DNA from: Oscillospiraceae bacterium
GTDB taxonomy: Bacteria > Bacillota > Clostridia > Oscillospirales > Oscillospiraceae
Assembly: GCA_017398685.1 (NCBI GenBank)
Contig: JAFQFH010000070.1
Span: 1 to 35,104, forward strand
Length of the DNA stretch: 35,104 bases
Direction of reading: 5' to 3'
Numbering within the stretch: the first letter of the stretch is position 1; each line of letters begins with the position of its first letter. This document shows positions 14,507 to 23,674 of this stretch, piece after piece. Position numbers and translations under genes: made by a program. The notes under the pieces were generated by a model. That model had not been told where the DNA came from and did not search any database. It was given only the letters and a program-made list of their open reading frames with translations.

Positions 14507-16438
14507 ATGTCGGATATGATCGAAAAGGTAAATACCGAATATGACGCTTCGCAGATTCAGGTTCTGGAAGGTCTTGAAGCCGTAAGAAAACGCCCGGGCA
14601 TGTACATCGGCTCCACCTCCTCCTCAGGTCTTCACCATCTTGTGTATGAGATAGTGGACAACGCTATTGACGAGGCTCTGGCAGGCTATTGTACAAAAAT
14701 AAATGTCACTATTGAAGAGGGTGACGTTATCCGTGTTGAGGACAATGGCCGCGGCATCCCGGTGGACATTCAGGAACAGACCGGAAAAAGCGCACTTGAG
14801 GTTGTTTTCACCGTTCTGCACGCAGGCGGTAAGTTCGGCGGCGGGGGCTACAAAGTCTCCGGCGGTCTTCACGGCGTGGGCGCATCCGTTGTCAATGCCC
14901 TCTCTCAGTGGCTTGAGGTTCAGGTACACAAGGAAGGCAAGATCTGGCAGATGAAATTTTCCCGGGGCGACATTGTGGAAGGTATCCACTCTGTAGGCGA
15001 AACCGACAGAACCGGCACCACCGTCCGCTTCAAGCCCGACGGCGAGATATTCGACGATCTTGTTTATGATTTCAATATTCTCAAGGTCCGTATGCGTGAG
15101 CAGGCCTTTCTCAATGCAGGACTCAATATAGTCCTCCGTGACGAGAGGGGCGAGGAAGTTCAGGAGCGGGATCTCTGCTACGAGGGCGGTATCAGGGAAT
15201 TTGTAAGCTACCTCAATAATCACAAGACCCCGGCTCATGCTGAGGTCATATACTTAAGCGGCTCAAGGGGCGACGCCATTGCAGAAATAGCCCTCCAGTA
15301 CAATGACGGCTACAACGAAAACATTGTCTCCTTTGCAAACGATATAAATACCCCCGAAGGCGGCATGCACGAAACAGGCTTCAAAACCGCCCTCACCCGC
15401 GTGATAAACACCTACGGCACAAAGATAAACGTTATAAAGGGTGACGATAAGGTTTCCGGCGAGGACGTGCGCGAGGGCATAACCGCCATTATCTCCGTAA
15501 AGCTGCCCGAGGCCCAGTTTGAAGGCCAGACCAAGCAGAAGCTGGGCAACGCCTATATAAGAACCCTTGTGGACAATATTGTGTCCGATCAGCTTACAAG
15601 CTACTTTGAAGAGCACCCGGCCACCGCCAAGATAATCCTTGAAAAGGCGCTCATGGCAAACAGGGCAAGGGAAGCCGCAAGGAAGGCCAAGGCCTCCGTC
15701 AGACGCAAGTCAGGCCTTGAATCAGGCCAGATGCCCGACAAATTGCAGGACTGCAACGAGCGTGACCCCTCCCTCTGCGAGCTTTACATCGTCGAGGGCG
15801 ACAGCGCTGCCGGCTCCGCCATCCAGGGCAGGGACAGCCGTTTCCAGGCAATTCTGGCCATGTGGGGCAAGATGCTCAATGTGGAAAAGGCCAGAGCCGA
15901 CAAGATATACGGCAACGATAAGCTCTATCCCATGATAGTGGCGCTGGGCGCTGGTATAGGTGATGAGTTCAACATTGAAAAGCTCCGCTACCACAAAATA
16001 GTCATCATGGCCGATGCGGACGTGGACGGCAGCCACATAAGGACTCTCCTTCTCACCTTCTTCTTCCGCTACATGCGCCCGCTCATTGAGCGGGGCTATG
16101 TCTACTCCGCAGTTCCCCCTCTTTACAAGATAACAAGGGGCAAGCAGCAGCGGGTGGCCTACTCCGACGAGGAGCGCGACCGGATAAGCAATGAGATGCG
16201 CGCGGATAACCCCAACGCCAAGATAGAGATAAACCGCTTCAAGGGTCTTGGCGAAATGGACCCCCACGAGCTGTGGGATACAACCATGGATCCGGAAAAG
16301 CGCACTCTTCGCCGCATAACATTGAAGGACGCCATCGAGGCCGACCAGATATTCACCGTGCTCATGGGTGAGGAAGTTGAGCCCAGACGCGAGTGGATTG
16401 AGCAAAACGCCAAAGACGTTGTCAATCTGGATATTTGA
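14507..16438 (+). CDS. gyrB: DNA gyrase subunit B
   Basis: ATPase subunit of gyrase, which introduces negative supercoils. The 643-residue protein has the GHKL ATPase motifs ([38 protein letters not shown]), and the Toprim domain with EGDSAAGSA and [13 protein letters not shown]. The quinolone-region wording is unusual: EGDSAAGSA in place of EGDSAGGSA, and [15 protein letters not shown] where E. coli has PLKGK, putting Trp at the position of Lys447. The ATG at 14507 follows CGGAGGA by seven bases. The gyrA gene begins 24 bp downstream, so they form one operon. Confidence 0.96.
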   Translation: MSDMIEKVNTEYDASQIQVLEGLEAVRKRPGMYIGSTSSSGLHHLVYEIVDNAIDEALAGYCTKINVTIEEGDVIRVEDNGRGIPVDIQEQTGKSALEVVFTVLHAGGKFGGGGYKVSGGLHGVGASVVNALSQWLEVQVHKEGKIWQMKFSRGDIVEGIHSVGETDRTGTTVRFKPDGEIFDDLVYDFNILKVRMREQAFLNAGLNIVLRDERGEEVQERDLCYEGGIREFVSYLNNHKTPAHAEVIYLSGSRGDAIAEIALQYNDGYNENIVSFANDINTPEGGMHETGFKTALTRVINTYGTKINVIKGDDKVSGEDVREGITAIISVKLPEAQFEGQTKQKLGNAYIRTLVDNIVSDQLTSYFEEHPATAKIILEKALMANRAREAARKAKASVRRKSGLESGQMPDKLQDCNERDPSLCELYIVEGDSAAGSAIQGRDSRFQAILAMWGKMLNVEKARADKIYGNDKLYPMIVALGAGIGDEFNIEKLRYHKIVIMADADVDGSHIRTLLLTFFFRYMRPLIERGYVYSAVPPLYKITRGKQQRVAYSDEERDRISNEMRADNPNAKIEINRFKGLGEMDPHELWDTTMDPEKRTLRRITLKDAIEADQIFTVLMGEEVEPRREWIEQNAKDVVNLDI

Positions 16439-16462
16439 TGACGTAAGGATTGGAGTTAATAA

Positions 16463-18985
16463 ATGGCACATAAAAGAGATTATAAACCGGAAGACATACT
16501 TTTCCCCAATCAGGTGATAGTTGAGTCTGAGCTGGTGGATGAGATGCAGGACAGCTACCGTGACTATGCCATGTCCGTCATAGTAGGCCGCGCCCTGCCC
16601 GACGTGCGCGACGGCCTTAAGCCCGTGCACAGGCGCATCCTCTACACCCTCTATGAAGATAACCTCACCTCCGACAAACCCTTCAAAAAGTCCGCCACCT
16701 GTGTGGGTGACGTGCTGGGCCGCTACCATCCCCACGGCGACGCATCCGTGTACGATGCAATGGTGCGCCTTGCCCAGAACTTCTCCATGCGCTACATGCT
16801 GGTGGACGGTCACGGCAACTTCGGCTCCGTGGACGGCGACCCCCCCGCAGCCTACCGTTATACCGAGGCGAGGCTGTCCAAAATCTCCAACGAGATGCTC
16901 CGGGATATCGACAAGGACACCGTGGACTGGGATCCAAACTTTGACGAAAGCCGCAAGGAGCCGAGGGTTCTGCCCTCCCGTTTCCCAAACCTTCTGGTAA
17001 ACGGCTCCTCCGGCATAGCTGTCGGCATGGCAACCAATATCCCGCCCCACAATCTTACAGAGGTGATAGATGCCTGCGTCTGCGTGCTGGATAATCCGGA
17101 GGCTGAGCTTTCCGACCTTATGCAGCATGTAAAAGGCCCGGACTTCCCCACAAAGGGCATCATCATGGGCAGAAGCGGCATCCGTCAGGCCTACGCCACC
17201 GGCAAGGGCCGGGTAATAGTCCGCGCCCGGGCAGAGTTTGAGGAGTACGGCAGGGACAAGAGGACAAGAATAATCGTAACGGAGCTGCCCTATCAGGTAA
17301 ATAAGCGCCAGCTTATAAAGAACATAGCCGATCAGGTTCACGACAAGCGCCTTGACGGCATTTCCGACCTGCGCGACGAGAGCGACCGCAACGGCATGCG
17401 CATGGTAATTGAGCTAAAGCGCGACGCCAATGCTCAGGTGGTGCTCAATAAGCTCTACCATCAGACCGCCCTGCAGTCCAGCTTCTCCATAAATATGCTG
17501 GCCCTTGTCAATAACCAGCGCCAGCCCAAGATACTCTCCCTTCGCAGCATAATTGACGAGTACCTCACATTCCAGGAGGAACTTATAGTCCGGCGCACCA
17601 GATACGAGCTTAAAAAGGCCGAAGAGCGGGCCCATCTCTTGGAAGGTCTGCTTATCGCTCAGGACAATATAGACGAGGTTATCCGGATAATCCGCTCCAG
17701 CTACGACGAAGCAAAAATCCGCCTTATGGAGCGCTTCTCCCTTTCCGATGTTCAGGCTCAGGCCATCTGCGATATGCGCCTTATCTCCCTGCAGGGGCTC
17801 AACCGGGAAAAGCTGGAGAACGAGTATAAGGAGCTGGAGGAGAAGATAGGCTACTTCAAGTCCCTTTTGGCAGACCCCCAGCTTATCCGCAATGTTTTGA
17901 AGGACGAGCTTATCGCCATCCGTGACAAGTACGGCGACGAAAGAAAGACCGAGATACAGGACGTGGCCGACGAGATAGACATGGAAGACCTTATCGAAGA
18001 GGAGGAGTGTGTCTATACTCTCACCAAGGGCGGCTATATAAAGCGCCTGCCGGTCACCGAGTACAGGGCTCAGGGCCGCGGCGGCAAGGGTATCCGCGCC
18101 ATGACCACCAAGGAAGAGGACTTTGTACAGACCGTGTTCACAGCCTCCACCCACGACTTTATTCTCTTCTTTACCAGCAAGGGCCGCGTCTTCATAAAGA
18201 AGGGCTACAATATCCCCGAGGCCGGAAGAAACGCCCGGGGCACCAATATAGTCAACATCATCCAGATAGAAAACGCCCAGACCGAGCACGTCAGCGCAAT
18301 GATCCGGGGCCGCGGCCTTGAGGATGACAGCTACCTTCTCTTTGTCACAAAGAACGGTACCGTCAAGCGCATGGCCCAGTCCGCTCTCCGCAATATCCGC
18401 TCCAACGGTATCCGCGCCCTGACCCTTGACGAGGGTGACGAGCTCATAAGCGTTCTGACCACCACAGGAAGCGAAAAGATAATCATCGCCACCCGAAACG
18501 GCCTTGCCGCCTGCTTTGACGAGCAGGATGTGCGCCCCATGGGCCGTACAGCAGTTGGCGTTCGCGGCATAAGGCTCAAGAGCGGGGACTATGTTGTGGC
18601 TGCCGCCATTGCAGGCGAGGACTGTGCGGTTTTGTCCATCACCGAAAAGGGCTACGGCAAGCGTACCCTCTGCTCTGAGTACAGCGTCCACGGCCGAGGC
18701 GGTGTGGGCCTTAAAAACTACAATGTCACCGATAAGACCGGCCCTGTTGCCGACATGAAGATAGTCCGGGGCGACGAGGACGTACTGGTGATAACGGACG
18801 ATGCCACCATCATACGCATGAGTGTGGACAGAATAAGTCTCCTTGGCCGCGCCACCCAGGGCGTGCGCGTAATGCGCCTTGCCGAGGGCAGCCGGATAAT
18901 CTCCATGGAGACAACCGAAAAAGAAGCAGGTCTTGAGGAAAGCGAAGGCGAAGCCGGGCCTGCGGAAGCTACAGACGAAGAATGA
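16463..18985 (+). CDS. gyrA: DNA gyrase subunit A
   Basis: Cleavage and rejoining subunit of gyrase, 840 residues. The catalytic tyrosine is Y133 in RYTEARL. The quinolone-resistance region reads [12 protein letters not shown] (89-100), so the residue equivalent to E. coli Ser83 is alanine (A94) and Asp87 is kept. The C-terminal pinwheel begins after about residue 500 and has the GyrA box QGRGGKGI (near 536), which marks gyrase rather than topoisomerase IV. The C-terminus is an acidic tail. It is the last gene of the origin block; a hairpin without a T run follows. Confidence 0.96.
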   Translation: MAHKRDYKPEDILFPNQVIVESELVDEMQDSYRDYAMSVIVGRALPDVRDGLKPVHRRILYTLYEDNLTSDKPFKKSATCVGDVLGRYHPHGDASVYDAMVRLAQNFSMRYMLVDGHGNFGSVDGDPPAAYRYTEARLSKISNEMLRDIDKDTVDWDPNFDESRKEPRVLPSRFPNLLVNGSSGIAVGMATNIPPHNLTEVIDACVCVLDNPEAELSDLMQHVKGPDFPTKGIIMGRSGIRQAYATGKGRVIVRARAEFEEYGRDKRTRIIVTELPYQVNKRQLIKNIADQVHDKRLDGISDLRDESDRNGMRMVIELKRDANAQVVLNKLYHQTALQSSFSINMLALVNNQRQPKILSLRSIIDEYLTFQEELIVRRTRYELKKAEERAHLLEGLLIAQDNIDEVIRIIRSSYDEAKIRLMERFSLSDVQAQAICDMRLISLQGLNREKLENEYKELEEKIGYFKSLLADPQLIRNVLKDELIAIRDKYGDERKTEIQDVADEIDMEDLIEEEECVYTLTKGGYIKRLPVTEYRAQGRGGKGIRAMTTKEEDFVQTVFTASTHDFILFFTSKGRVFIKKGYNIPEAGRNARGTNIVNIIQIENAQTEHVSAMIRGRGLEDDSYLLFVTKNGTVKRMAQSALRNIRSNGIRALTLDEGDELISVLTTTGSEKIIIATRNGLAACFDEQDVRPMGRTAVGVRGIRLKSGDYVVAAAIAGEDCAVLSITEKGYGKRTLCSEYSVHGRGGVGLKNYNVTDKTGPVADMKIVRGDEDVLVITDDATIIRMSVDRISLLGRATQGVRVMRLAEGSRIISMETTEKEAGLEESEGEAGPAEATDEE

Positions 18986-18990
18986 TCCAT

Positions 18991-19020
18991 AGCAATGGCC
19001 ATGTTTACATGGCCATTGCT
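18991..19020. repeat. Perfect 13-bp hairpin after gyrA
   Basis: AGCAATGGCCATG (18991-19003) pairs exactly with 19008-19020 around a TTTA loop. No T run follows, so it is not a standard terminator. It lies 24 bp before the next start codon and may protect or punctuate the mRNA. Confidence 0.65.
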
Positions 19021-19043
19021 GTCCATGAAAGGAAGTTAATGCA

Positions 19044-20879
19044 ATGGCCGGATCCAGGAAAAAAACTGATATAAAAAGCGCGGCTATGTTTATGGCGGCG
19101 GAGCTGCTGGTGTATTTTGTGCTCTTTTTCACTATACCTGCCGTGAAGCCTGTTGCCGGGACAAAGCTTCTTCTGGCGCTCATATCCCTTTTTGCCGGCT
19201 TTGCTTTTGCCGGCATTATAAAAGCAGAGGAGGGACGGCTCAGCCTTTACAAAAGAAAAGGCTATGTTTCGGCAATAATTATTGTCGCCTTGTATGCCTC
19301 CCTTGCAAGCTTTGCCCAGCGCTTTTTCTTTGAGGGCTACTCAAGGATGCACCTTTCCCTTGCAGGCTTTGTCTGCTGCGTACTGGGCTTTATCTGGTTT
19401 GTGCCGGTAATCTGCTCTATTTTGTGGAGCTTTGAAAAGCTCAGCGCAAAATGCGGCAGGGAACAGGGAAAGAGCGGGAAATTTTTTATTGCGGCTTTTC
19501 TTGTATACTGTGTGTGGCAGGCGATTGTGATTATGGCCTTCCGCCCCGGCGGCTTCCCGCCCGACTCCATAAGTCAGCTTTTTCAGGCCATAGGCTACGA
19601 GAGAATAGTAAACTCACATCCGGCGCTGCATACGCTTTTTTTGCGCCTTATAATGAAGCTTGGCGGCAACAGGGCCGTGCTGATAATTGCGGTGCAGGCT
19701 CTGGCCTTCGCTGCGCTTACGGCGGGCTTTGTGGAAATGTTCGCCAGTTGGGGGCTGAAAAAGTGGATAGCTCTTACAGGCGGACTTATCTTTCTGATGC
19801 TGCCGGCAAATGTGCTCAACGAAGTTTCCGCTGTGAAGGACTTTCCCTATTCGCTGTCACTTTTGTGGGCAACTCTCTGCCTTTGCAAAATAGCAAAGAG
19901 CTTTGAGGACGGCTGCCGAGTTTCAAATCTGGCCCAGCTGAGCGTGGCCTGCTTCTTCATATACGGTTTCAGACACAACGGCATTGTGTCGATGCTGTTT
20001 ATAATTATCCTCTGTCTTGTACTTACAATTAAATTTTTCTCTGCGGTAAAATTCCGCCTTGTTCTGACGGCCCTTGCAACGCTTATAATGCTGGTCATAT
20101 ACAAAGGCCCGGTGTTTGCCGCCTTTGATGTGCTCTCTGTCACCCAGTCTCCCTACACCACCATGCTCTGCGCCGTGGGCTCCTGCATAAATCAGGGTCT
20201 GCCCATGTCGGATGAGGCGGTTGAGATACTAGAGTCCGCCATGCCTTTGGAGGACTGGGGCAAATACTACAGCCGCTACGAGGGACACGACCAGTATTAT
20301 TGGGGCCGTGGCGATGACGCAGAGTACAAAATCGAAGAGATCGACGGCAAAGAGGCTTTCAGGGTCTACCTTGAAGCCCTGTTCAAGTACCCGGATGTGG
20401 TGATAAAGGACAGGCTGGACGGTATGGATATAATGTGGGATGTGCACTGTCCGCCGGACTCCTTCAACGAAAGAGGCTTTGACACCATATACTACATACC
20501 CTTCTCCGAGGTATTCTTCAATATAGATAATATGGAGACAAAGGGCTACCAGCAGTACGCCATAGCCTCACCCCTTGCCGACGCATACAGAGCCACCAAG
20601 GTCTATTCCATATACAGCGCTGTGGATATGCTCACATTCCGCACAGGCGCCCACATCATCTTCATGCTGGCAGTGCTCATCTACATATGTGCCGCCGGTA
20701 AAAAGCGACTTTTGTGGGCAGCGGTACCTCTGGGCGGAAATATCTTCGGCCTGCTCTTTCTCCTTTACCACCAGAGCTTCCGCTATGTCTACGCCATTCA
20801 GCCCATGATAATCGCGCTGGCAGTGGCGGCAGTGCTGATAAAGGGCAGTGAAACCAAGAAGGAAAATAAGGCACTATGA
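19044..20879 (+). CDS. GT-C-like multipass membrane protein, DUF6020-type
   Basis: A 611-residue membrane protein with about a dozen hydrophobic segments and one large hydrophilic region (about 375-535). The motifs [14 protein letters not shown] and [13 protein letters not shown] early in the protein are of the kind seen in GT-C-fold glycosyltransferases and DUF6020 proteins, which use lipid-linked sugars outside the membrane; this match is from memory. The start is supported by AGGAAG eight bases upstream. Its stop overlaps rnhA by four bases. Context with an ABC exporter and a PIG-L deacetylase suggests cell-surface glycan assembly, but substrate and reaction are unknown. Confidence 0.6.
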   Translation: MAGSRKKTDIKSAAMFMAAELLVYFVLFFTIPAVKPVAGTKLLLALISLFAGFAFAGIIKAEEGRLSLYKRKGYVSAIIIVALYASLASFAQRFFFEGYSRMHLSLAGFVCCVLGFIWFVPVICSILWSFEKLSAKCGREQGKSGKFFIAAFLVYCVWQAIVIMAFRPGGFPPDSISQLFQAIGYERIVNSHPALHTLFLRLIMKLGGNRAVLIIAVQALAFAALTAGFVEMFASWGLKKWIALTGGLIFLMLPANVLNEVSAVKDFPYSLSLLWATLCLCKIAKSFEDGCRVSNLAQLSVACFFIYGFRHNGIVSMLFIIILCLVLTIKFFSAVKFRLVLTALATLIMLVIYKGPVFAAFDVLSVTQSPYTTMLCAVGSCINQGLPMSDEAVEILESAMPLEDWGKYYSRYEGHDQYYWGRGDDAEYKIEEIDGKEAFRVYLEALFKYPDVVIKDRLDGMDIMWDVHCPPDSFNERGFDTIYYIPFSEVFFNIDNMETKGYQQYAIASPLADAYRATKVYSIYSAVDMLTFRTGAHIIFMLAVLIYICAAGKKRLLWAAVPLGGNIFGLLFLLYHQSFRYVYAIQPMIIALAVAAVLIKGSETKKENKAL

Positions 20880-21319
20880 AAGAAGTTCTGATATATACCG
20901 ACGGGGCTTGCTCCGGGAACCCCGGCCCCGGCGGCTGGGCAGCCATACTCATGTACATGGGCCGTGAAAAGCTCCTCTCCGGCGGAGAAAAGGAGACCAC
21001 CAACAACCGCATGGAGCTGACTGCCGCGATAGAGGCATTGAAGGCTTTGAAGGAGCCCTGCACAGTGCAGCTCTATTCCGACTCAAAATATGTAATTGAC
21101 GCCCTTTCCAAGGGCTGGGCCCGCTCATGGCAGAAAAAGGGCTGGATAAAATCCGACAAAAAGCCTGCTTTGAACATTGACCTCTGGGAGGAGCTTTTGT
21201 CCCTTTGTGACAGGCACGAGGTAAACTGCCACTGGGTCAAGGGCCACGCGGACAACGAATATAACTCCCGCTGCGACACTGTTGCGGTACAAATGCGGGA
21301 CAGCTATGCCCTGAAATGA
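20876..21319 (+). CDS. rnhA: Ribonuclease HI
   Basis: Endonuclease that cuts the RNA strand of RNA-DNA hybrids, removing R-loops and primers. The 147-residue protein has all four catalytic acids: D9 in [16 protein letters not shown]47 in NNRMEL, D69 in SDSKYV and D134 in NSRCD, plus the active-site His124 in KGHADNE. The basic loop [12 protein letters not shown] resembles the handle region of E. coli RNase HI. It overlaps the membrane-protein gene by four bases, so it is translationally coupled to an unrelated function. Confidence 0.96.
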   Translation: MKEVLIYTDGACSGNPGPGGWAAILMYMGREKLLSGGEKETTNNRMELTAAIEALKALKEPCTVQLYSDSKYVIDALSKGWARSWQKKGWIKSDKKPALNIDLWEELLSLCDRHEVNCHWVKGHADNEYNSRCDTVAVQMRDSYALK

Positions 21320-21320
21320 A

Positions 21321-21338
21321 AGGGAGGGGTTAAAGACG
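21321..21338 (+). promoter_or_regulatory. Strong ribosome binding site in front of an ACG codon
   Basis: AGGGAGGGG (21321-21329) is followed after six bases by ACG (21336-21338), in frame with the ABC exporter. No ATG, GTG or TTG lies in this frame between here and 21426. The 30 added codons read as a normal N-terminus with a charged region before the first membrane helix, so ACG is either a rare start codon or a mutated ATG. Confidence 0.5.
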
Positions 21339-21425
21339 AAAAGACCTGAGATAGACCACAGCCAGAACGGTCTTAAAGTATTCATTGAATATATCGCAGG
21401 ACAAAAGCGGCTATTTGCCATAGAT

Positions 21426-23096
21426 ATGCTCTGCGCCGTGGCGGTGGCGTTGATAGATCTGCTCTTCCCGTATGTTTCCAGAATGAGCATGAACTCACTT
21501 CTGCCCAATAAGCTCTTTAGCGCCTTTTTCGCAGTGATGGGGCTTATGGTGGCAGCCTATGTGATAAAGGCGGTGCTATACTATGTGATAGCGGTGCTGG
21601 GTCACAGGATGGGTGTGCTGGTGGAGGCGGATATGCGCAAGGCTGTTTTTGAGCATATGCAGACCCTCTCTTTCAGCTATTACGATAAAAACCGCACCGG
21701 CGTTCTTATGAGCCACATCACCTCCGACCTTTTCGACGTGACCGAGCTTGCCCACCACGGTCCGGAAAACCTTCTTATCTGCGCTCTGACCATACTGGGC
21801 TCCCTTGGCATAATGTTTGCTATGGAGTGGCGGCTTGCCCTGATACTTACGCTGATTTTGCCCATATGCTTCGGCTTTACCCTTGCCCAGCGTGTGAAAA
21901 TGAAAAACGCCAACATTGAGGTAAAGCGCAAGACCGCCGAGATTTTCTCCGCCATTGAAAGCAGCATCTCCGGCATCCGTACAGCCCGTGCCTTTGCCAA
22001 CGAAAAACAGGAGAGCGAGAAGTTTGACGATGCAAACGAGCTTTTCCGTGCCTCCAAGGTGGAGTTTTACAAGGCCATGGGCCTATTCCAGAGCGGTATG
22101 GAGTTTACCACCGGCATAATTCAGGTGGTGGTCATTGCAGCAGGCGGCTTTCTCATTATGCGCGGCACTATGGACTACGTTGACCTTATAACCTTTACAC
22201 TCTACGTCTCCGCCTTCATCAGTCCTGTGAGAAAGCTTGCCCAGTTTGCCGAGATTTATATGCAGGGCTCCGCCGGCTTCTCCCGCTTCCTTGAGGTCAT
22301 GCGCACCGAGCCCGAGGTAAAGGACGCACCCGATGCAAAGAACCTTGAAAATGTTAAGGGCGACATTGTGTACGACAATGTGAGCTTTGACTACGGCAAC
22401 GGCGTGCCGGTACTCAAGGATATAGACCTGCACATACTGCCCGGCCAGTGCCTTGCGGTGGTAGGCCCCTCCGGCGGCGGAAAAACCACCCTCTGCCAGC
22501 TTCTGCCCCGCTTTTACGATGTGTGCAAAGGTGCTGTGAAGGTGGACGGACAGGACGTGCGACAATTTACCCAGTCAAGCCTGAGGCGGAATATAGGCAT
22601 AATCCAGCAGGATGTTTTCATGTTCGCCGGTACTATCCGGGAAAATATCCGATACGGCAGACCCGATGCCACCGAGGCTGAAATCATTGAAGCTGCCATC
22701 CGCGCCCGCATCCATGAGGAGATCATGGAAATGCCTGATGGCTACGATACCTTTATCGGCGAGCGGGGTGTCATGCTCTCCGGCGGCCAGAAACAGCGCA
22801 TATCCATTGCAAGAGTATTTCTCAAAAACCCGCCCATCCTCATTCTGGATGAGGCCACCTCCGCTCTGGATACGGTCACAGAGCAGCTTATCCAGCAGTC
22901 GCTGGACTCTCTCAGCCAGGGCCGCACCACCATCATCATCGCCCACAGGCTCTCCACTGTCCGCTCGGCGGATATCATTGCCGTGGTAGAGGGCGAGCAC
23001 ATAGTGGAGCTTGGCAGCCATGGCGAGCTTATGGCCAAAAACGGTGAATACGCCCGACTTTGCCGGGCACAGGAAATAGAGAAAGGAGCCAAATAA
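21426..23096 (+). CDS. ABC exporter, fused permease and ATPase
   Basis: Half-transporter of the MsbA/LmrA type: an N-terminal six-helix membrane domain and a C-terminal nucleotide-binding domain. Visible motifs are Walker A GPSGGGKTT, signature LSGGQKQRISIARVF, Walker B ILILDEATSALD and the H-loop IIAHRLSTV. The coordinates begin at the first canonical start codon (556 residues), but that ATG has no ribosome site and lies within the first membrane segment. Translation more likely starts at the ACG at 21336, giving 586 residues. The gene ends in a TAATG junction with the GNAT gene. Lipid, glycolipid or peptide export is possible; the neighbours favour an envelope substrate. Confidence 0.9.
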   Translation: MLCAVAVALIDLLFPYVSRMSMNSLLPNKLFSAFFAVMGLMVAAYVIKAVLYYVIAVLGHRMGVLVEADMRKAVFEHMQTLSFSYYDKNRTGVLMSHITSDLFDVTELAHHGPENLLICALTILGSLGIMFAMEWRLALILTLILPICFGFTLAQRVKMKNANIEVKRKTAEIFSAIESSISGIRTARAFANEKQESEKFDDANELFRASKVEFYKAMGLFQSGMEFTTGIIQVVVIAAGGFLIMRGTMDYVDLITFTLYVSAFISPVRKLAQFAEIYMQGSAGFSRFLEVMRTEPEVKDAPDAKNLENVKGDIVYDNVSFDYGNGVPVLKDIDLHILPGQCLAVVGPSGGGKTTLCQLLPRFYDVCKGAVKVDGQDVRQFTQSSLRRNIGIIQQDVFMFAGTIRENIRYGRPDATEAEIIEAAIRARIHEEIMEMPDGYDTFIGERGVMLSGGQKQRISIARVFLKNPPILILDEATSALDTVTEQLIQQSLDSLSQGRTTIIIAHRLSTVRSADIIAVVEGEHIVELGSHGELMAKNGEYARLCRAQEIEKGAK

Positions 23097-23674
23097 TGCT
23101 GAAACTGAGAAAAGGCGGACATAAGGATCTGGAAAAATACTACGGCCTTATGGAGATAGACTTTGACAGCGAGGAGCTTTTTTCAAAGCTTACAATACAT
23201 AAAGCCATGCTCAACTCCGATATGGAGCTTGTTGTATTCTATGACGACGAGACTAAAATGGAAGTGGGCTATGCGCTGGTGCTTCTCAAAAACCTCTATG
23301 GCTATGTGCTTTTGAAGTACATGGCGGTCATGCCCTGGTACAGGGGCAAGGGCTTCGGCATTGAGCTTATGCGTCAGCTCAACAAGCGCTATGCCCACAC
23401 TCAGGGTATCCTTGCCGAGCTTACCGAGTTTCCCGATGAGGACGCTGACCGTCTGAGAAAGCTGAGAAAATTCTTCTCCCGCTTCGGCTACGAGGAAGTG
23501 GCCATTGATTATAAAATCTCCGGCACAAAAGCCAATCTCTACGTAAAGCCCATCTGCGGCACTGCCGAAATAGGCTCTGTTGCCCACAGAATAGTGCGGG
23601 ACTTCTATGCCCGCTGCCTCAACGCCTTCGCACTGGAGAGAATGATAGACATTGGAGGCAGGGAAAGAAAGTGA
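23096..23674 (+). CDS. GNAT-family N-acetyltransferase
   Basis: A 192-residue protein with a GNAT core in the first 130 residues: motif A is MAVMPWYRGKGFGIELM, in which RGKGFG is the acetyl-CoA pyrophosphate loop. The acceptor substrate cannot be told. The ATG at 23096 has AAAGGAG seven bases upstream and overlaps the ABC exporter stop by one base; a start 12 codons earlier lies inside the exporter gene and was rejected. Its stop overlaps the next gene by four bases. An acetyltransferase directly followed by a deacetylase hints at acetyl-group turnover on one substrate, which is inference. Confidence 0.75.
   Translation: MLKLRKGGHKDLEKYYGLMEIDFDSEELFSKLTIHKAMLNSDMELVVFYDDETKMEVGYALVLLKNLYGYVLLKYMAVMPWYRGKGFGIELMRQLNKRYAHTQGILAELTEFPDEDADRLRKLRKFFSRFGYEEVAIDYKISGTKANLYVKPICGTAEIGSVAHRIVRDFYARCLNAFALERMIDIGGRERK

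Noticed and set aside
15722-17341. A 539-codon open frame antisense to gyrB/gyrA
   Set aside because: It lies fully opposite well-supported gyrase genes and has no recognisable motifs or ribosome site.
17414-19216. A 600-codon open frame antisense to gyrA
   Set aside because: Low-complexity Gly/Ala/His/Val-rich translation without domain motifs; it is explained by codon bias of gyrA on the other strand.
23060-23095. Longer N-terminus of the GNAT protein
   Set aside because: It lies inside the ABC exporter gene; the ATG at 23096 has a well placed ribosome site.
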